Shown: positions 1-14,100 of the stretch, piece by piece
Position numbering within the stretch: position 1 is the first letter of the stretch
Layout: each line of letters begins with the position of its first letter
From: Onthophagus taurus
Taxonomy: Eukaryota > Arthropoda > Insecta > Coleoptera > Scarabaeidae
Reading direction: 5' to 3'
DNA: 64,000 bases
Assembly (NCBI RefSeq): GCF_036711975.1
Contig: NC_091972.1
Span: 5,001-69,000 of the forward strand
The notes under the pieces: generated by a model
Told to the model about the DNA's origin: nothing
Seen by the model: the letters and a program-made list of their open reading frames with translations, nothing else
The model's database searches: none
Position numbers and translations under genes: made by a program

Positions 1-1092
1 ACCCTACCGCAACCCAACCCTACCGCAACCCAACCCTACCGCAACCCAACCCTACCGCAACCCAACCCTACCGCAACCCAACCCTACCGCAACCCAACCC
101 TACCGCAACCCAACCCTACCGCAACCCAACCCTACCGCAACCCAACCCTACCGCAACCCAACCCTACCGCAACCCAACCCTACCGCAACCCAACCCTACC
201 GCAACCCAACCCTACCGCAACCCAACCCTACCGCAACCCAACCCTACCGCAACCCAACCCTACCGCAACCCAACCCTACCGCAACCCAACCCTACCGCAA
301 CCCAACCCTACCGCAACCCAACCCTACCGCAACCCAACCCTACCGCAACCCAACCCTACCGCAACCCAACCCTACCGCAACCCAACCCTACCGCAACCCA
401 ACCCTACCGCAACCCAACCCTACCGCAACCCAACCCTACCGCAACCCAACCCTACCGCAACCCAACCCTACCGCAACCCAACCCTACCGCAACCCAACCC
501 TACCGCAACCCAACCCTACCGCAACCCAACCCTACCGCAACCCAACCCTACCGCAACCCAACCCTACCGCAACCCAACCCTACCGCAACCCAACCCTACC
601 GCAACCCAACCCTACCGCAACCCAACCCTACCGCAACCCAACCCTACCGCAACCCAACCCTACCGCAACCCAACCCTACCGCAACCCAACCCTACCGCAA
701 CCCAACCCTACCGCAACCCAACCCTACCGCAACCCAACCCTACCGCAACCCAACCCTACCGCAACCCAACCCTACCGCAACCCAACCCTACCGCAACCCA
801 ACCCTACCGCAACCCAACCCTACCGCAACCCAACCCTACCGCAACCCAACCCTACCGCAACCCAACCCTACCGCAACCCAACCCTACCGCAACCCAACCC
901 TACCGCAACCCAACCCTACCGCAACCCAACCCTACCGCAACCCAACCCTACCGCAACCCAACCCTACCGCAACCCAACCCTACCGCAACCCAACCCTACC
1001 GCAACCCAACCCTACCGCAACCCAACCCTACCGCAACCCAACCCTACCGCAACCCAACCCTACCGCAACCCAACCCTACCGCAACCCAACCC
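1..1092 (-). repeat. Telomeric array of a 16-bp unit
   Basis: The plus strand repeats ACCCTACCGCAACCCA without a visible error for about 68 units. It then breaks down at 1093 into degenerate CCAACC/AACC steps. The G-rich strand is the minus strand and runs 5' to 3' toward base 1, the orientation expected of a telomerase-made chromosome end. Written in telomere form the unit is TTGCGGTAGGGTTGGG. It looks like TAGGG and TTGGG modules joined by TTGCGG. Insects usually have TTAGG and many beetles TCAGG. Calling it telomeric is an inference from orientation, perfect homogeneity and terminal position. A simple subtelomeric satellite is the alternative. Confidence 0.88.
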
Positions 1093-1280
1093 AACCAAAC
1101 CCTCGAACTTTTCTGCCACTTTCTCCTCAAAAAAAAACTTGAGTTGTAATAAATCCATTATCACATGCAATTTCGAGAACATTTTTGTTTTCGTTCCATT
1201 TAAATGAATCTTGATGTTTCTGCAAGAAATGTTGCGCTCGGCGTAACGTGTTTGCCGTAATACCGAATGGTGAGCGCCAT
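1093..1280 (-). pseudogene. JHAMT-like methyltransferase, 5' fragment cut by the telomere
   Basis: Reading from an ATG at 1280, the minus strand gives MALTIRYYGKHVTP and then, after a frame change, a stretch with KHQDSFKWNENKNVLEI and ACDNGFITTQ. This matches the N-terminal SAM-binding start of juvenile hormone acid O-methyltransferase-like proteins and the neighbouring copy at about 2340 (KHKNLFHW, NILEIGGGNGVIT). A further frame change gives EEKVAEKFEGLVG, which is the next part of the family. The coding sequence then runs straight into TTGGG-type telomere repeats. It is non-functional: the frame is broken at least twice and everything downstream is missing. Confidence 0.62.
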
Positions 1281-1334
1281 GCGGGCGTACAACATACCTG
1301 TCACTAAAAATTATTAGCACACAAAACGTTTTAA

Positions 1335-2370
1335 TCATAAAAGTGATTCACCTAGAATAATTTCATCATCTGTAAAGATAACATCAACCGTATCGATTTC
1401 AATCATTTTGATTGTAAAACCGGCGTTTTCTAATATTTTAGTAATACTTTCAACATGATTAGGACCGTAATCAACGAATAAATCCGGACAATTTTCGATA
1501 TACTTTTTCCAAGGTGTTGATTTTTCCATTTTTTGATCGTCTATTGCTTTTGTGAAACAATTTGGAATTATATTTAACGTGGCAAATACATCACCATTGT
1601 GTGTTAGTATATTATACACATTTTTAGCCCAACTAAAAAATATTCTAAAGTTATACAATGTTTAAGTAGCAATGAATGGAATGGTGAATTAAAAAATATG
1701 TTTTTTATTGTTTAATAACACTTACTTGTTAATGGTAAACGCGAAACTAAATATTTCTTTAGAGAATTCGTTAATTATAATATTTAACTTTAAAATATTT
1801 TGTAGGTATATTTTGAACTCTTGAAACTCCAGGATAATAATTTTAATAAGAATTACTACCTACTCTATATAATTATATTCGTAAACTTTAACGAATATTC
1901 AACATATTGAGCGGTATGGAAATGTACAGCAATTATGATTACATAACACTTCAAAAGATATCAAATTTGAAAATTTTAATAACAAAATTTATCTCTATAA
2001 CCTACATTTCTCTCCAACGTTCTAATGTTCAAATAAACTTACCCTTCCGTCGGTTTAGCTAATTGTTAGCAATAAAATGCAAAAATGTGTTAAAACTTTA
2101 CAAAATATTCTATCCCAACCTCAGGATCAGTAACATCCATTTGAACAAACGATCAATTTATTTTATTATAATTCTTTTTGGCTACATCAACAGCTTCTTG
2201 ACAATAATCACTTCCTATTAACTGATTTAAATATTTTTCAATGAAAGGATGAACCACCGTGTGTGTTATAACACCATTTCCACCTCCAATTTCTAATATG
2301 TTTTCTTTATCACACCAATGAAACAAATTTTTATGTTTATTCAAAAATTATTCTCCATGCTTGATAGTGT
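1335..2370 (-). pseudogene. JHAMT-like methyltransferase, second tandem copy, decayed
   Basis: This is a SAM-dependent methyltransferase of the juvenile-hormone-acid methyltransferase type. The N-terminal exon (about 2370-2109) encodes MENNF, then LNKHKNLFHW, NILEIGGGNGVIT (the SAM-binding glycine motif), GSDYCQEAVDVAKKNYNKIN and VQMDVTDPE. One T is missing from a T run near 2345, and an in-frame TGA follows KIN near 2156. A short exon around 1735-1790 gives KEIFSFAF, ending at a GTAAGT donor. The exon at about 1349-1640 gives SWAKNVYNILTHNGDVFATLNII and KYIENCPDLF, ending near a GTGAAT donor. No C-terminal exon follows before the next copy. The protein family is clear; the exact exon joins are inferred. 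Probably a dead subtelomeric duplicate. Confidence 0.6.
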
Positions 2371-2750
2371 TTAAGTTATATTTTTAAAAATTTGTGGGAT
2401 TATGCATATTTCTTAGTATTTTCTAAGATGTACTGAAACTCTTTGAATCTAGATACAGACTACACGAAAATTAAAAAAAAATTCAACGTTGTTAAAACAC
2501 GCGCAACCCAGAAAGCTTTCTGTAAACGATCCATTAAAAAACACAACCTTGGACTTTATTCCGTTGCCATTTTCTATTGGTGTTTATATAAAGGCGTAAA
2601 CGATTCCCCTTTTTTATACTGTAATTTGTATTTATGAAATAAGATAAGGTTGTTTTAAAAGAACGCCGTAGTACAAATAAAGATATTTTGTGACATAAAT
2701 TCTTTTTTTGTAATTGTAGTGTGATTGTGTTGGAAAAACGAAACGAAAAA
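2371..2750. other. Spacer and 5' flank of MGST exon 1a
   Basis: AT-rich sequence between the methyltransferase relic and MGST first exon 1a. TTTTTTTGTAATTGTAG ending at 2719 could be the acceptor of a 5'UTR intron, or exon 1a may simply be transcribed from its own promoter here. No convincing coding sequence or repeat is seen. Confidence 0.4.
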
Positions 2751-2885
2751 ATGGTTAATTCAATTTTGGAAATTATAAATTTGGATAGCCCTGTTTTTAG
2801 AGGTTACGTTTTTTATTCATCCGTCTTGGTTCTTAAAACTATGATAATGGCACCTCTTACTGGTCGACAAAGATTTAGGAATAAG
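2751..2885 (+). CDS. Mgstl: MGST alternative first coding exon 1a
   Basis: This exon encodes 45 residues starting MVNSILEIINLDSPVFRGYV and ending RQRFRNK, then a donor AAG/GTAGTA. It is a close paralogue of exon 1b at 5534-5671 (MNEGGVLEILNLTNPIFKGY ... TQRFKRK). Both end in phase 0, so either can join exon 2 at 5758. No second copy of exon 2 exists between them, which favours alternative first exons over a broken tandem gene. The exon covers the first transmembrane helix of the MAPEG fold. A mariner-type transposon starts 8 bp after the exon end, just past the donor, so the exon may now be weakly spliced. The start is the first ATG in frame. Confidence 0.68.
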
Positions 2886-2893
2886 GTAGTATA

Positions 2894-5111
2894 CAGTGCT
2901 AGCGTAAAGTAACCCCCCCCCTGTTTAACTTCCGAACAAATTGAGATATCACTATGAACAAAAAAACGTCAGTTTCTATATTTTATCAGCACAAATATTT
3001 TCTTATGGAAAATTTTGCCATCACTTTTAGTTTTTCCGGAAAATAGATCAACCTTGTTTTTTTAAATGGAACACCCAGTATATTATGGTATCTTCCGAAA
3101 GATGAAACCAATACGAATCCAACGGTACCTCACAATCAAATATCGGTTTATTAGTTTTTCGCATAAAAATTAAACAAAATGCGGAATTTTGCCGGAAAAA
3201 CCAACGTATCTTCGTCGACTACCTGTCGAAATGCAATCGGCCAGGTAAATGGTGGACGGTAGGTTAACGGTCGGTATACGCTCGAGCTGACAATGAGACG
3301 GATTTAAAATTGCAAGTTCAATTACTTATTTTTTTTAGAAATGAAATAAAAGTTGTTTGGAAGTATATTAAATTTATGAATTAATCATATTTCATATCAA
3401 TTCATATCAAAAAATATTTATAAAGAAAAAAAGTCAATATAAGAAATGAAATTTTCTTATTAAAGATTTTGCTAGTATAGGTAACGGTTGAAAAATTTGC
3501 TTAGTGTTGTTATTGAATAATAAAAGAATTTTTTATTTATTAAGAATCAAATATTAAGTAAATTGTTCGATATGATTACCTTGAACTTCTAGGCAGTGGT
3601 ACCATCTTTGTAGTGTTTCCTCTTTCACACGGCTTAACATGTGATGATCAATATTTTGGCAGACGTCAATAATTTTTTGTTTTAAATCCTCAATACTACC
3701 CAACGGAATTTCATATACCTTGGATTTTAAATAACCCCATAAAAAGAAATCTAAAGGTGTCAGATCTGGTGATCTTGTTGTCCATTAAAATTTTTATCAA
3801 GATAATTTCGTACCATTGGCGCATAATGTCACCTCCACATTATGAACCTCCGTCTTGATGAAACACTAGTTCCATTTCAAAATCGTCAGAATTCTGTTGT
3901 ACAATTTGCAAAAGTCTTGAAAAAAAAACATTTACTTTCTAATGAAATTGAGTGATAACGTCACGATATTCATGTGGATTAACATCACGCCGATGCAATT
4001 TTCCACCCAAAAAGAAAGTACATTCATCACTGAAACAAATATGTTTCAAGTATAATCGATTTCGTTCAACCATATTTGTCATTAGCTCACAAAATTCTGT
4101 TCTTCTATATCAGGGTCATCTTCTGTTAATTCATGAAGCATTTTTATTTAAAATGGATGATATTTATTCTTCTTTTAGTATTTCCACGTCGTCCAACAAC
4201 GACGCGGAAATATTTAACACATCACACGTTGATGCGACAGCAGCAGACGACATCATGGGCACATTAAATACTTCTGTTAATATCTGACGACCAGTTCTTT
4301 TGCGGTCTTCGACGCTTCCAGTTTCCAAAGACTTATTCACAAGTTCTCTTAAATATTTTCGACTAATTGGATGTTCAGGAAATCGTTCCTTAAATTGTCG
4401 CTCTGTTTCATGTAGATTTCTGTCAGCACGAGCGAATATTAAAATTGCTTCGATATTGTGCTCTAAACTCCTTCTAGCCATTTTGATCTCGCCTTTCTTT
4501 GGTTATACTTGGTCGGGTAGAATTCAAAGATAGAAATGAAGGAAAATATTTGCATGCTGCCTTAAATACAAAATTTCAAAGTACCTACAAACTTTAAAAT
4601 TGTTGTTATGACAATTTTTTCTTAGAAGTTTTAAAAAGAACTTTCTTTTTATCCTTTTCTTGTATTGATTGTTTCATAAAAACATTCTAAAAGAATTGCT
4701 GATTTTAACCCTGCTTAATCCGAGCGTAGACCGACCTTTAACTGACCGTCCACCATTTATCTGGCCCATTGTATCTCGACAGGTAGTCAACGAAGATACG
4801 TTGGTTTTTCCGGCGAAATTCCGCATTTTGTTTAATTTTTATGTAAAAAACTAATAAACCGATATTTGATTGTGAGGTATCGTTGAATTCGTATTGTTTT
4901 ATTCTTTCGAAAGATACCATAATATACTGGGTGTTCCATTTAAAAAAACAAAGCTGTTCCATTTTCCGGAAAAACTAAAAGTGATACCAAAATTTTCCAT
5001 AAGAAAATATTTGTGCTGATAAAATATAGAAACTGACGTCTTTTTGTTCATATTGATATCTCAATCTGTTCAGAAGTTAAACAGGGGGGGGGTTACTTTA
5101 CGCTAGCACTG
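2894..5111 (-). mobile_element. Tc1/mariner-type DNA transposon, decayed
   Basis: A 2.2-kb element flanked by a TA duplication (2892-2893 and 5112-5113). It has long terminal inverted repeats of about 390 bp (2894-3284 and 4721-5111) that start CAGTGCTAGCGTAAAGTAAC and stay highly alike. Its transposase lies on the minus strand between 4481 and 3554. The N-terminal helix-turn-helix part is MARRSLEHNIEAILIF (DUF4817-like). The catalytic core shows FSDECTFFLGGK, then FHQDGG, then SPDLTPLDFFLWGYLKSKVY, giving the three acidic positions. The middle is disrupted by frame changes and a stop, so it should not make active protein. It sits in the first intron of MGST, immediately after exon 1a. Confidence 0.9.
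3554..4481 (-). pseudogene. Transposase of the mariner-type element, interrupted
   Basis: The ATG at 4481 opens an N-terminal DNA-binding half (through about 4164: KERFPEHPISRKYLRELVNK, SLETGSVEDRKRTGRQ), typical of insect DUF4817/mariner transposases. Catalytic blocks follow in other frames: FSDECTFF near 4030, HQDGG near 3865 and SPDLTPLDFFLWG near 3765. The reading frame ends HCLEVQGNHIEQFT at 3554. At least two frame breaks separate the blocks, and a stop follows DVITQFH. This is a relic, usable only as a source of binding sites in trans. Confidence 0.8.
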
Positions 5112-5409
5112 TATGTATAAATAAAATTGGAAAAAATCGTTTATTCACGATGATTACATATTTTTCTTTTAATCTTATCAATAAGTTTTGACTCGCCTCA
5201 TTTCGAAATTAAAATTCAACTATTTTTTGTGATAAACATGATAATCTAAAACAAAAATAATCTTAATGTTCCTTGTAACTATCAATTTCTTTGACCTGAA
5301 TAATTTCTTTCGATTAAAATCGTCGTATTATTTTACCTTAGTTATTGCATAATACAATGATCATCAATAATTTACTGTTATCTTCACTTTTCAAAACAGC
5401 GAGTCACGA

Positions 5410-5533
5410 TATATAACTGTACTGCGCAAGCGTATACAAACTCAAGTAAACACTTAAGTATGAGTCGATTATGTTTGGTCAGTTGGTCACCGGTTTCATT
5501 GCAATCCAAACGAACAAAATAAAACAATAAACC
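5410..5533 (+). promoter_or_regulatory. Probable promoter and leader of MGST exon 1b
   Basis: A TATATAA sequence at 5410-5416 lies about 120 bp upstream of the exon 1b ATG. A TCAGTT initiator-like site lies near 5478, and the leader ends AAACC/ATG. This would drive the second MGST isoform independently of exon 1a. Motif-based only; no transcription evidence is available. Confidence 0.35.
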
Positions 5534-6078
5534 ATGAATGAAGGAGGGGTTTTAGAAATTTTAAATTTAACCAATCCCATTTTTAAGGGATACATTTTCT
5601 ATTCCGCACTTTTAGTACTAAAAGTTCTTGCAATGGCTGTGTTAACAGCTACACAACGTTTTAAGCGTAAGGTATACATAAATATATTGATGTCATTTTT
5701 TTTCTTTCTAAATCTAATTTAAATGGGTTTATATAATTGATTTTTTTGATTTTTTAGGCTTTCGCTAATCCAGAAGACGCTGAACCAAGGAAACTCAAAC
5801 CAAAAATAGATGAAAATGTAGAAAGAGTAAGGAGGGCTCATTTGAATGATTTAGAAAACATCCCAATCTTCTTCGTAGCTGGATTTGGTTACATGTTAAC
5901 CAACCCAGCAGTTGGAACCGCTTTGATGCTCTTCAGAGTGTTTACCATTGCTAGATTCGTCCATACATTGGTTTATGCAGTTGTTGTGGTTCCACAACCC
6001 TCAAGAGCATTAGCTTGGGCTACCGGTTATTTTATCACTGGTTTTATGGCTGTGAAGACCCTTATGCACTTCTTATAA
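5534..6078 (+). CDS. Mgstl: Microsomal glutathione S-transferase (MAPEG), main form
   Basis: Membrane-bound glutathione transferase/peroxidase of the MGST1 branch of the MAPEG family, acting in the ER and outer mitochondrial membrane. Exons are 5534-5671 (46 codons) and 5758-6078. The 152-aa product has the family's usual length. Exon 2 carries the MGST1 signature region (ERVRRAHLNDLENIPIFFVA, where the conserved E-R-x-x-x-A-H-x-N-D-x-E-N-I motif is visible) and three further hydrophobic helices, ending MAVKTLMHFL. The intron is short with a phase-0 junction (AAG/GTATAC ... TAG/GCT). An AATAAA lies near 6163. Exon 1a upstream can give a 151-aa variant with a different first helix. Identification is firm. 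Confidence 0.95.
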
Positions 6079-6636
6079 AAAGTAATTTTTGAAATTTTAC
6101 AGTGGAGTTTGTACAAGGTTTTTTTATTTTATTAATAAGTTTCTGCTATTTTTTTTTGTAATTAATAAAGATAGTTTGAATATAATTATTGAGTATTAAT
6201 TAATAATTAATAACTTCGTATGAAAATAAGGGAAAAAAGTGTTATTTCCTTGATAACTTAATCCTTCATTAATTTAACAACATTATCAAAAAAAAATCAA
6301 ATTATGTCATGTTATCAAATTCTCCACGTGGTATTTCTTTCTGGTATATTATATATGTATATACCATTTAAAAGGGAATCTAGAATGGTCTTCGTAGTCT
6401 TTTTTACTCGCTAGTCCGATTTAAACTGGTCACTAGTGGACCAGATCGATAGTGAGCGTAATGCAAAGACGTCGTCCAACGTCATCGATTGCTTGAACCA
6501 CTACGTCATACGGACACGTTCTCGACTTGTACATAAACGAACCGCTGGAAAGTTCGCTTCGGCAGTTGTGTATCGACATCTCAAGCGCGGTTTTAGATAT
6601 CTTTAATATTTGAAAAGTAAAGAAACCAAGCTGAAT
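6079..6636. other. MGST 3' end and CBS 5' flank
   Basis: The first 100 bp hold the MGST 3'UTR and poly(A) signal. The remainder is the CBS promoter and leader, more GC-rich from about 6410 on. No repeat or extra gene is seen. Confidence 0.5.
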
Positions 6637-10065
<3,429 letters not shown>

Positions 10066-11153
10066 TCTGGAATTTTTACACATATCAATTAAGAGAAATT
10101 ATTTTTATATGTTTTACTTAATGTATTTTTTGAATATATCAAATTATATGATCATACCAAAATAAAATCTAATAAATCCTTACTTTTCTGTAATCTCTAA
10201 TAAAACAGCCTTGCACATGTATAATGCGAAAAGAGAAGGGAAAAGTTTATAAAAATAAACGAAAATAAGAGCAACAAACATAATAACTCCCTGAATAAGG
10301 TAGCATTTATTATCGCTATCGACATGTATATTTCTTAAAATAACTATGAAAAAATCATTCTTTCTATACTCAGCGATCAATTTAGCAATAATATACTATG
10401 TTACTGTTTCACTCTTGTTAATTCAACTCTACTTTTTCCTTGTTGCATTCTTCGTCTAAATCTAGTCTAACAATAAGTTATACATATATTTTTTATGTTC
10501 CTATTGGAAATTCCGTTTTGTATATAAAATCGGAAAATTGAAAAATTTTACAATTTTATGAGTAAAAAGAGTCTTTATTATCTGTAATAAATTACATTAA
10601 AGGAAGTATTAATAACTATTAATAAGAATTGAAAAGAACATGTTAAATTTTCTTAGAGAAAATCTGGAAACATTGTTTTTTCAATTGAATTGGCCAACTA
10701 TTATTCAATTATAAAGAATTGTTTGTTCATTAATTTATCTGCATTTATATTTAAAAATATAACTATTTTATAGTGATACTCATTTTATTTCTCGTTATTT
10801 TTAATATTATTATCTATCATTTCATATTTACAACATTAGGTATATTGATTAACATATTAAATTAAAATACTAAAAACTGAATATCATTACTATATCGGAC
10901 GTTTCCAAAATATTGCACCAACTACAACATTAAATCGCATCATGCATTTAAAATCATAATTTTTAATGACCTTTAAATCTCTAAATATGAATGTGTTAAA
11001 AGCAGTCAAATTAGAAAAACACAAGTTAAATCAAAAATTATCTAAGTTGTCTCATATGTTTATATAGAAATTGAAATCGTTAAAAATGTCAGAAGCGAAA
11101 ATAAAATGTTTTATTTGGCACAGTAGTTTTGAAACACTCAGTATTTTATTTAC
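10066..11153. other. Spacer between convergent CBS and asparaginase
   Basis: About 1.1 kb of AT-rich sequence holding both genes' 3' ends. A short hydrophobic minus-strand reading frame at 10180-10380 has no recognisable family and no splice context, so I do not call it a gene. Confidence 0.4.
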
Positions 11154-14100
11154 TTAATGTTGTGTTAATTCTCCTCGTAAATTTGTTTTCATAAGCTAAA
11201 AATAAGCGAAATAATAATTTTCCATAAACTACATATTAAAAGTAAAAAAAAGACTTACTTGTTTTTTCGCAGTTAACGAAAGTGATAAACCTAAAACGTA
11301 TGATAATTTAGATAAAGCCGCTTCCACAGTCATATCGTGTCCGGGTATAATTCCTAATTGTTCCAGAATTTTTCCAGTTTCGTACGTCGAATCTACAGTT
11401 CCTTGGCAGCATTGAGTAATATTAACAACGATAACATCACGTTTTATTGCTTGAACCAATACGTCTAGTAAATCGGCCCTTTTCGATGGTATGTTTCCTA
11501 TTCCGTAACTTTCAATAATTACACCCATAGTTGGTGGTTTCAAAAAAGCTATTAACTAACAATTTCAAATTAATTATTATTAAAAAAAATGTTTTAAATT
11601 TTATTACCATATCTGCAGAAATTGTAGGAAATAATTGAATCATCGCAACGTTTTTACTCATTTCTGTATATACTTTCAAAGTTTTTGTATTATTAATTTT
11701 CGCAATATTGTTAGGATACACTGTTATCAAACAAAAGTAGGTACATATTAGAAAATTAACATTTTTATTAAAAAAATACCTTCAAAATTAATTCCAACAA
11801 TACCAAGAGGACCGTAATTGGGTGAATTAAACGCTTCTAAGTTGCAGGAACTAAATTTAACCGTACGATTTCCTCGTAAAAGCTGATTTGCAAAACAAAC
11901 GCAAACTTCCGGGATTTTGTAACATCCTGCGAAAATCAATGAAGACAAGAAGTTATCTTTCGCGTCGCTTCTTACTTCAAAAATTGGTATCTAAAATGAA
12001 ATTATTTTTACAAATTCATATTTATTACACCGTTTTGGTGGGCCATAAAAATATTCCTACCTGAGATCCAGTTACAATAACAGCTTTTTGTAAATCTTCT
12101 AACATAAAAGATAAAGCTGATGCGGTGTAAGCTAAAGTATCAGTACCATGTAATATAACAAATCCATCATAATAATCATAAAAACTCTACAGAATAATGG
12201 TCGAATTAATTACGAAAAAAATGTGTTATACTTTTTTACACACCTCGATATCTTTGACAATTCTTACCCAATCATCTACAGACATATTGCTAGAATCTAA
12301 TAATGGATTATATTCCTTTATGGTGTATAAAATAGTGTTTCTGTTATGGATTTGTCTAAAATATTATGTATATGATTTTATTTACAAAGATTTGTTTATT
12401 GTTATAAGAATAATTTCACAGGGAAATAACACATTCCTCATTGATTAATTATGTTCAAACATGATTTAATGGTGATTTAATCAATGTTTAAACATAATTA
12501 ATCAATGAGGAATGTGTTATTTCCCTGTGAAATTATCCTTATAAAAAATAATATTATGCAGGAGAATTCTTAGTGAATACTTTAGTAAACTAATTTTATT
12601 TATGCAACTATCATCATCGTGTATAATTTTACAAACTTACGGCATAATAAGATAATCTTCTTCGGGTATTCCTTCAATATACTTCGATAAAACTTGTTCA
12701 TTATGAAGTTCTGGATATGATTTAATTTTCTGGATAAATCTATTCGATGCTGGAATGTAAACTATAACAACAACAAAAATCAGTAACATTCAGTTTATTT
12801 GTGTCTGAAATTCTTTCTTGTTAATTCGTAAATTAGACGTCACATTTCATAATAATAGCTTAAAAAGATAATAAATGTTGAAAATGTGATCTTGAATGTC
12901 TTGTCTTAAGTACAAAGTCATCTATGTACAAATAATACAATGTTATCGTTCCTATTCTGCGACTTTAAGTCTGATCTCAAGTACAAAGTCATCTAGATAT
13001 ATATAAACGTTATAATGTTATCGTTTCTATTTTGGGTCGTTTTTTTTTAATTATAGGGTTTTCCCGAATTATAGATAGGCACAACTGTTATCGATTTCTT
13101 AAAAGATTTTAAAAAGAAATTATTATTAACATTTGTGTACTATTTGAGAATACTGTAATAAACAAAACCTGAGACATAACCTCATGCAACCATATAATTG
13201 AGAAGAATGTTGTTATCCTTAATCTTTATCTACATTTATTAAATAACATAAAGGTTAAAAAACGTAGGAAAAGTAAAAAACTTTTTTGAGAAATAATAAT
13301 AAAATGTTTAATTTTATCAAGTATACATGTTTCGAAACTAATGTTTCATCTTCAGTACTTGGATTAATATACAATAAATGGAAAAATTATTAGGTAGTAG
13401 GTGGGGTTTAAAAATATATCAAGATATCCTTCTACTTTTCAACAGATAAAAATTATCATAAATAATTTTTAAAAAATTATAAACAAAAAACCCTTTCAAC
13501 AATCTAGTCAATCTTGGAATACAAACATGTTTGTATTCCAAGATTGACTAGATTGTTGAAAGGGTTTTTTGTTTATAATTTTTTAAAAATTATTTATGAT
13601 AATTTTTATCTGTTGAAAAGTAGAAGGATATCTTGATATATTTTTAAACCCCACCTACTACCTAATAATTTTTCCATTTATTGTATATTAATCCAAGTAC
13701 TGAAGATGAAACATTAGTTTCGAAACATGTATACTTGATAAAATTAAACATTTTATTATTATTTCTCAAAAAAGTTTTTTACTTTTCCTACGTTTTTTAT
13801 TTATTACTAGAGAAATATGGAGAATTTCATCCCATTTATAACATAAAGGTTATTATATTCATGTTGTAAATTCACGATTGAGGTAAATCGAGGAGTGAAG
13901 AGACACGAAGAAGATTTAATCAAACCTCAAACATTCTTTTGTAACCTCAATAGATCTTATTAATTAATTTCCAACCGCTTAACAGAAAAAAAATGTTTTT
14001 ATCTTACAATTAGTTCCAAGTTTTTTCTTAATACGAAGAACATTAAATGGTCTCGTAAATATCATTCATGCAAATCGTAAGTAAGAAAGACAATTGCACT

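Noticed and set aside
1-1092. CRISPR array
   Set aside because: The array is a pure tandem repeat without spacers, in an intron-bearing eukaryotic genome.
2751-5111. A separate, transposon-broken tandem MGST gene
   Set aside because: No second copy of exon 2 lies between the two first exons, and both first exons share phase with the single exon 2. Alternative first exons explain the data more simply.
10180-10380. Hydrophobic minus-strand reading frame downstream of CBS
   Set aside because: No family motif or splice context, and it overlaps the CBS 3' end. AT-rich DNA gives hydrophobic frames by chance.
11540-11555. Asparaginase exon 7 starting at the nearer acceptor (TTAATAG/CTT)
   Set aside because: That acceptor puts a TGA in frame at once. 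The upstream GTTAG/TTA acceptor at 11555 keeps the frame and adds LIAFLKPP, as the family expects.
13681-13869. Coding frame inside the large palindrome
   Set aside because: It is the chance reading of one arm, low-complexity, with no homology.
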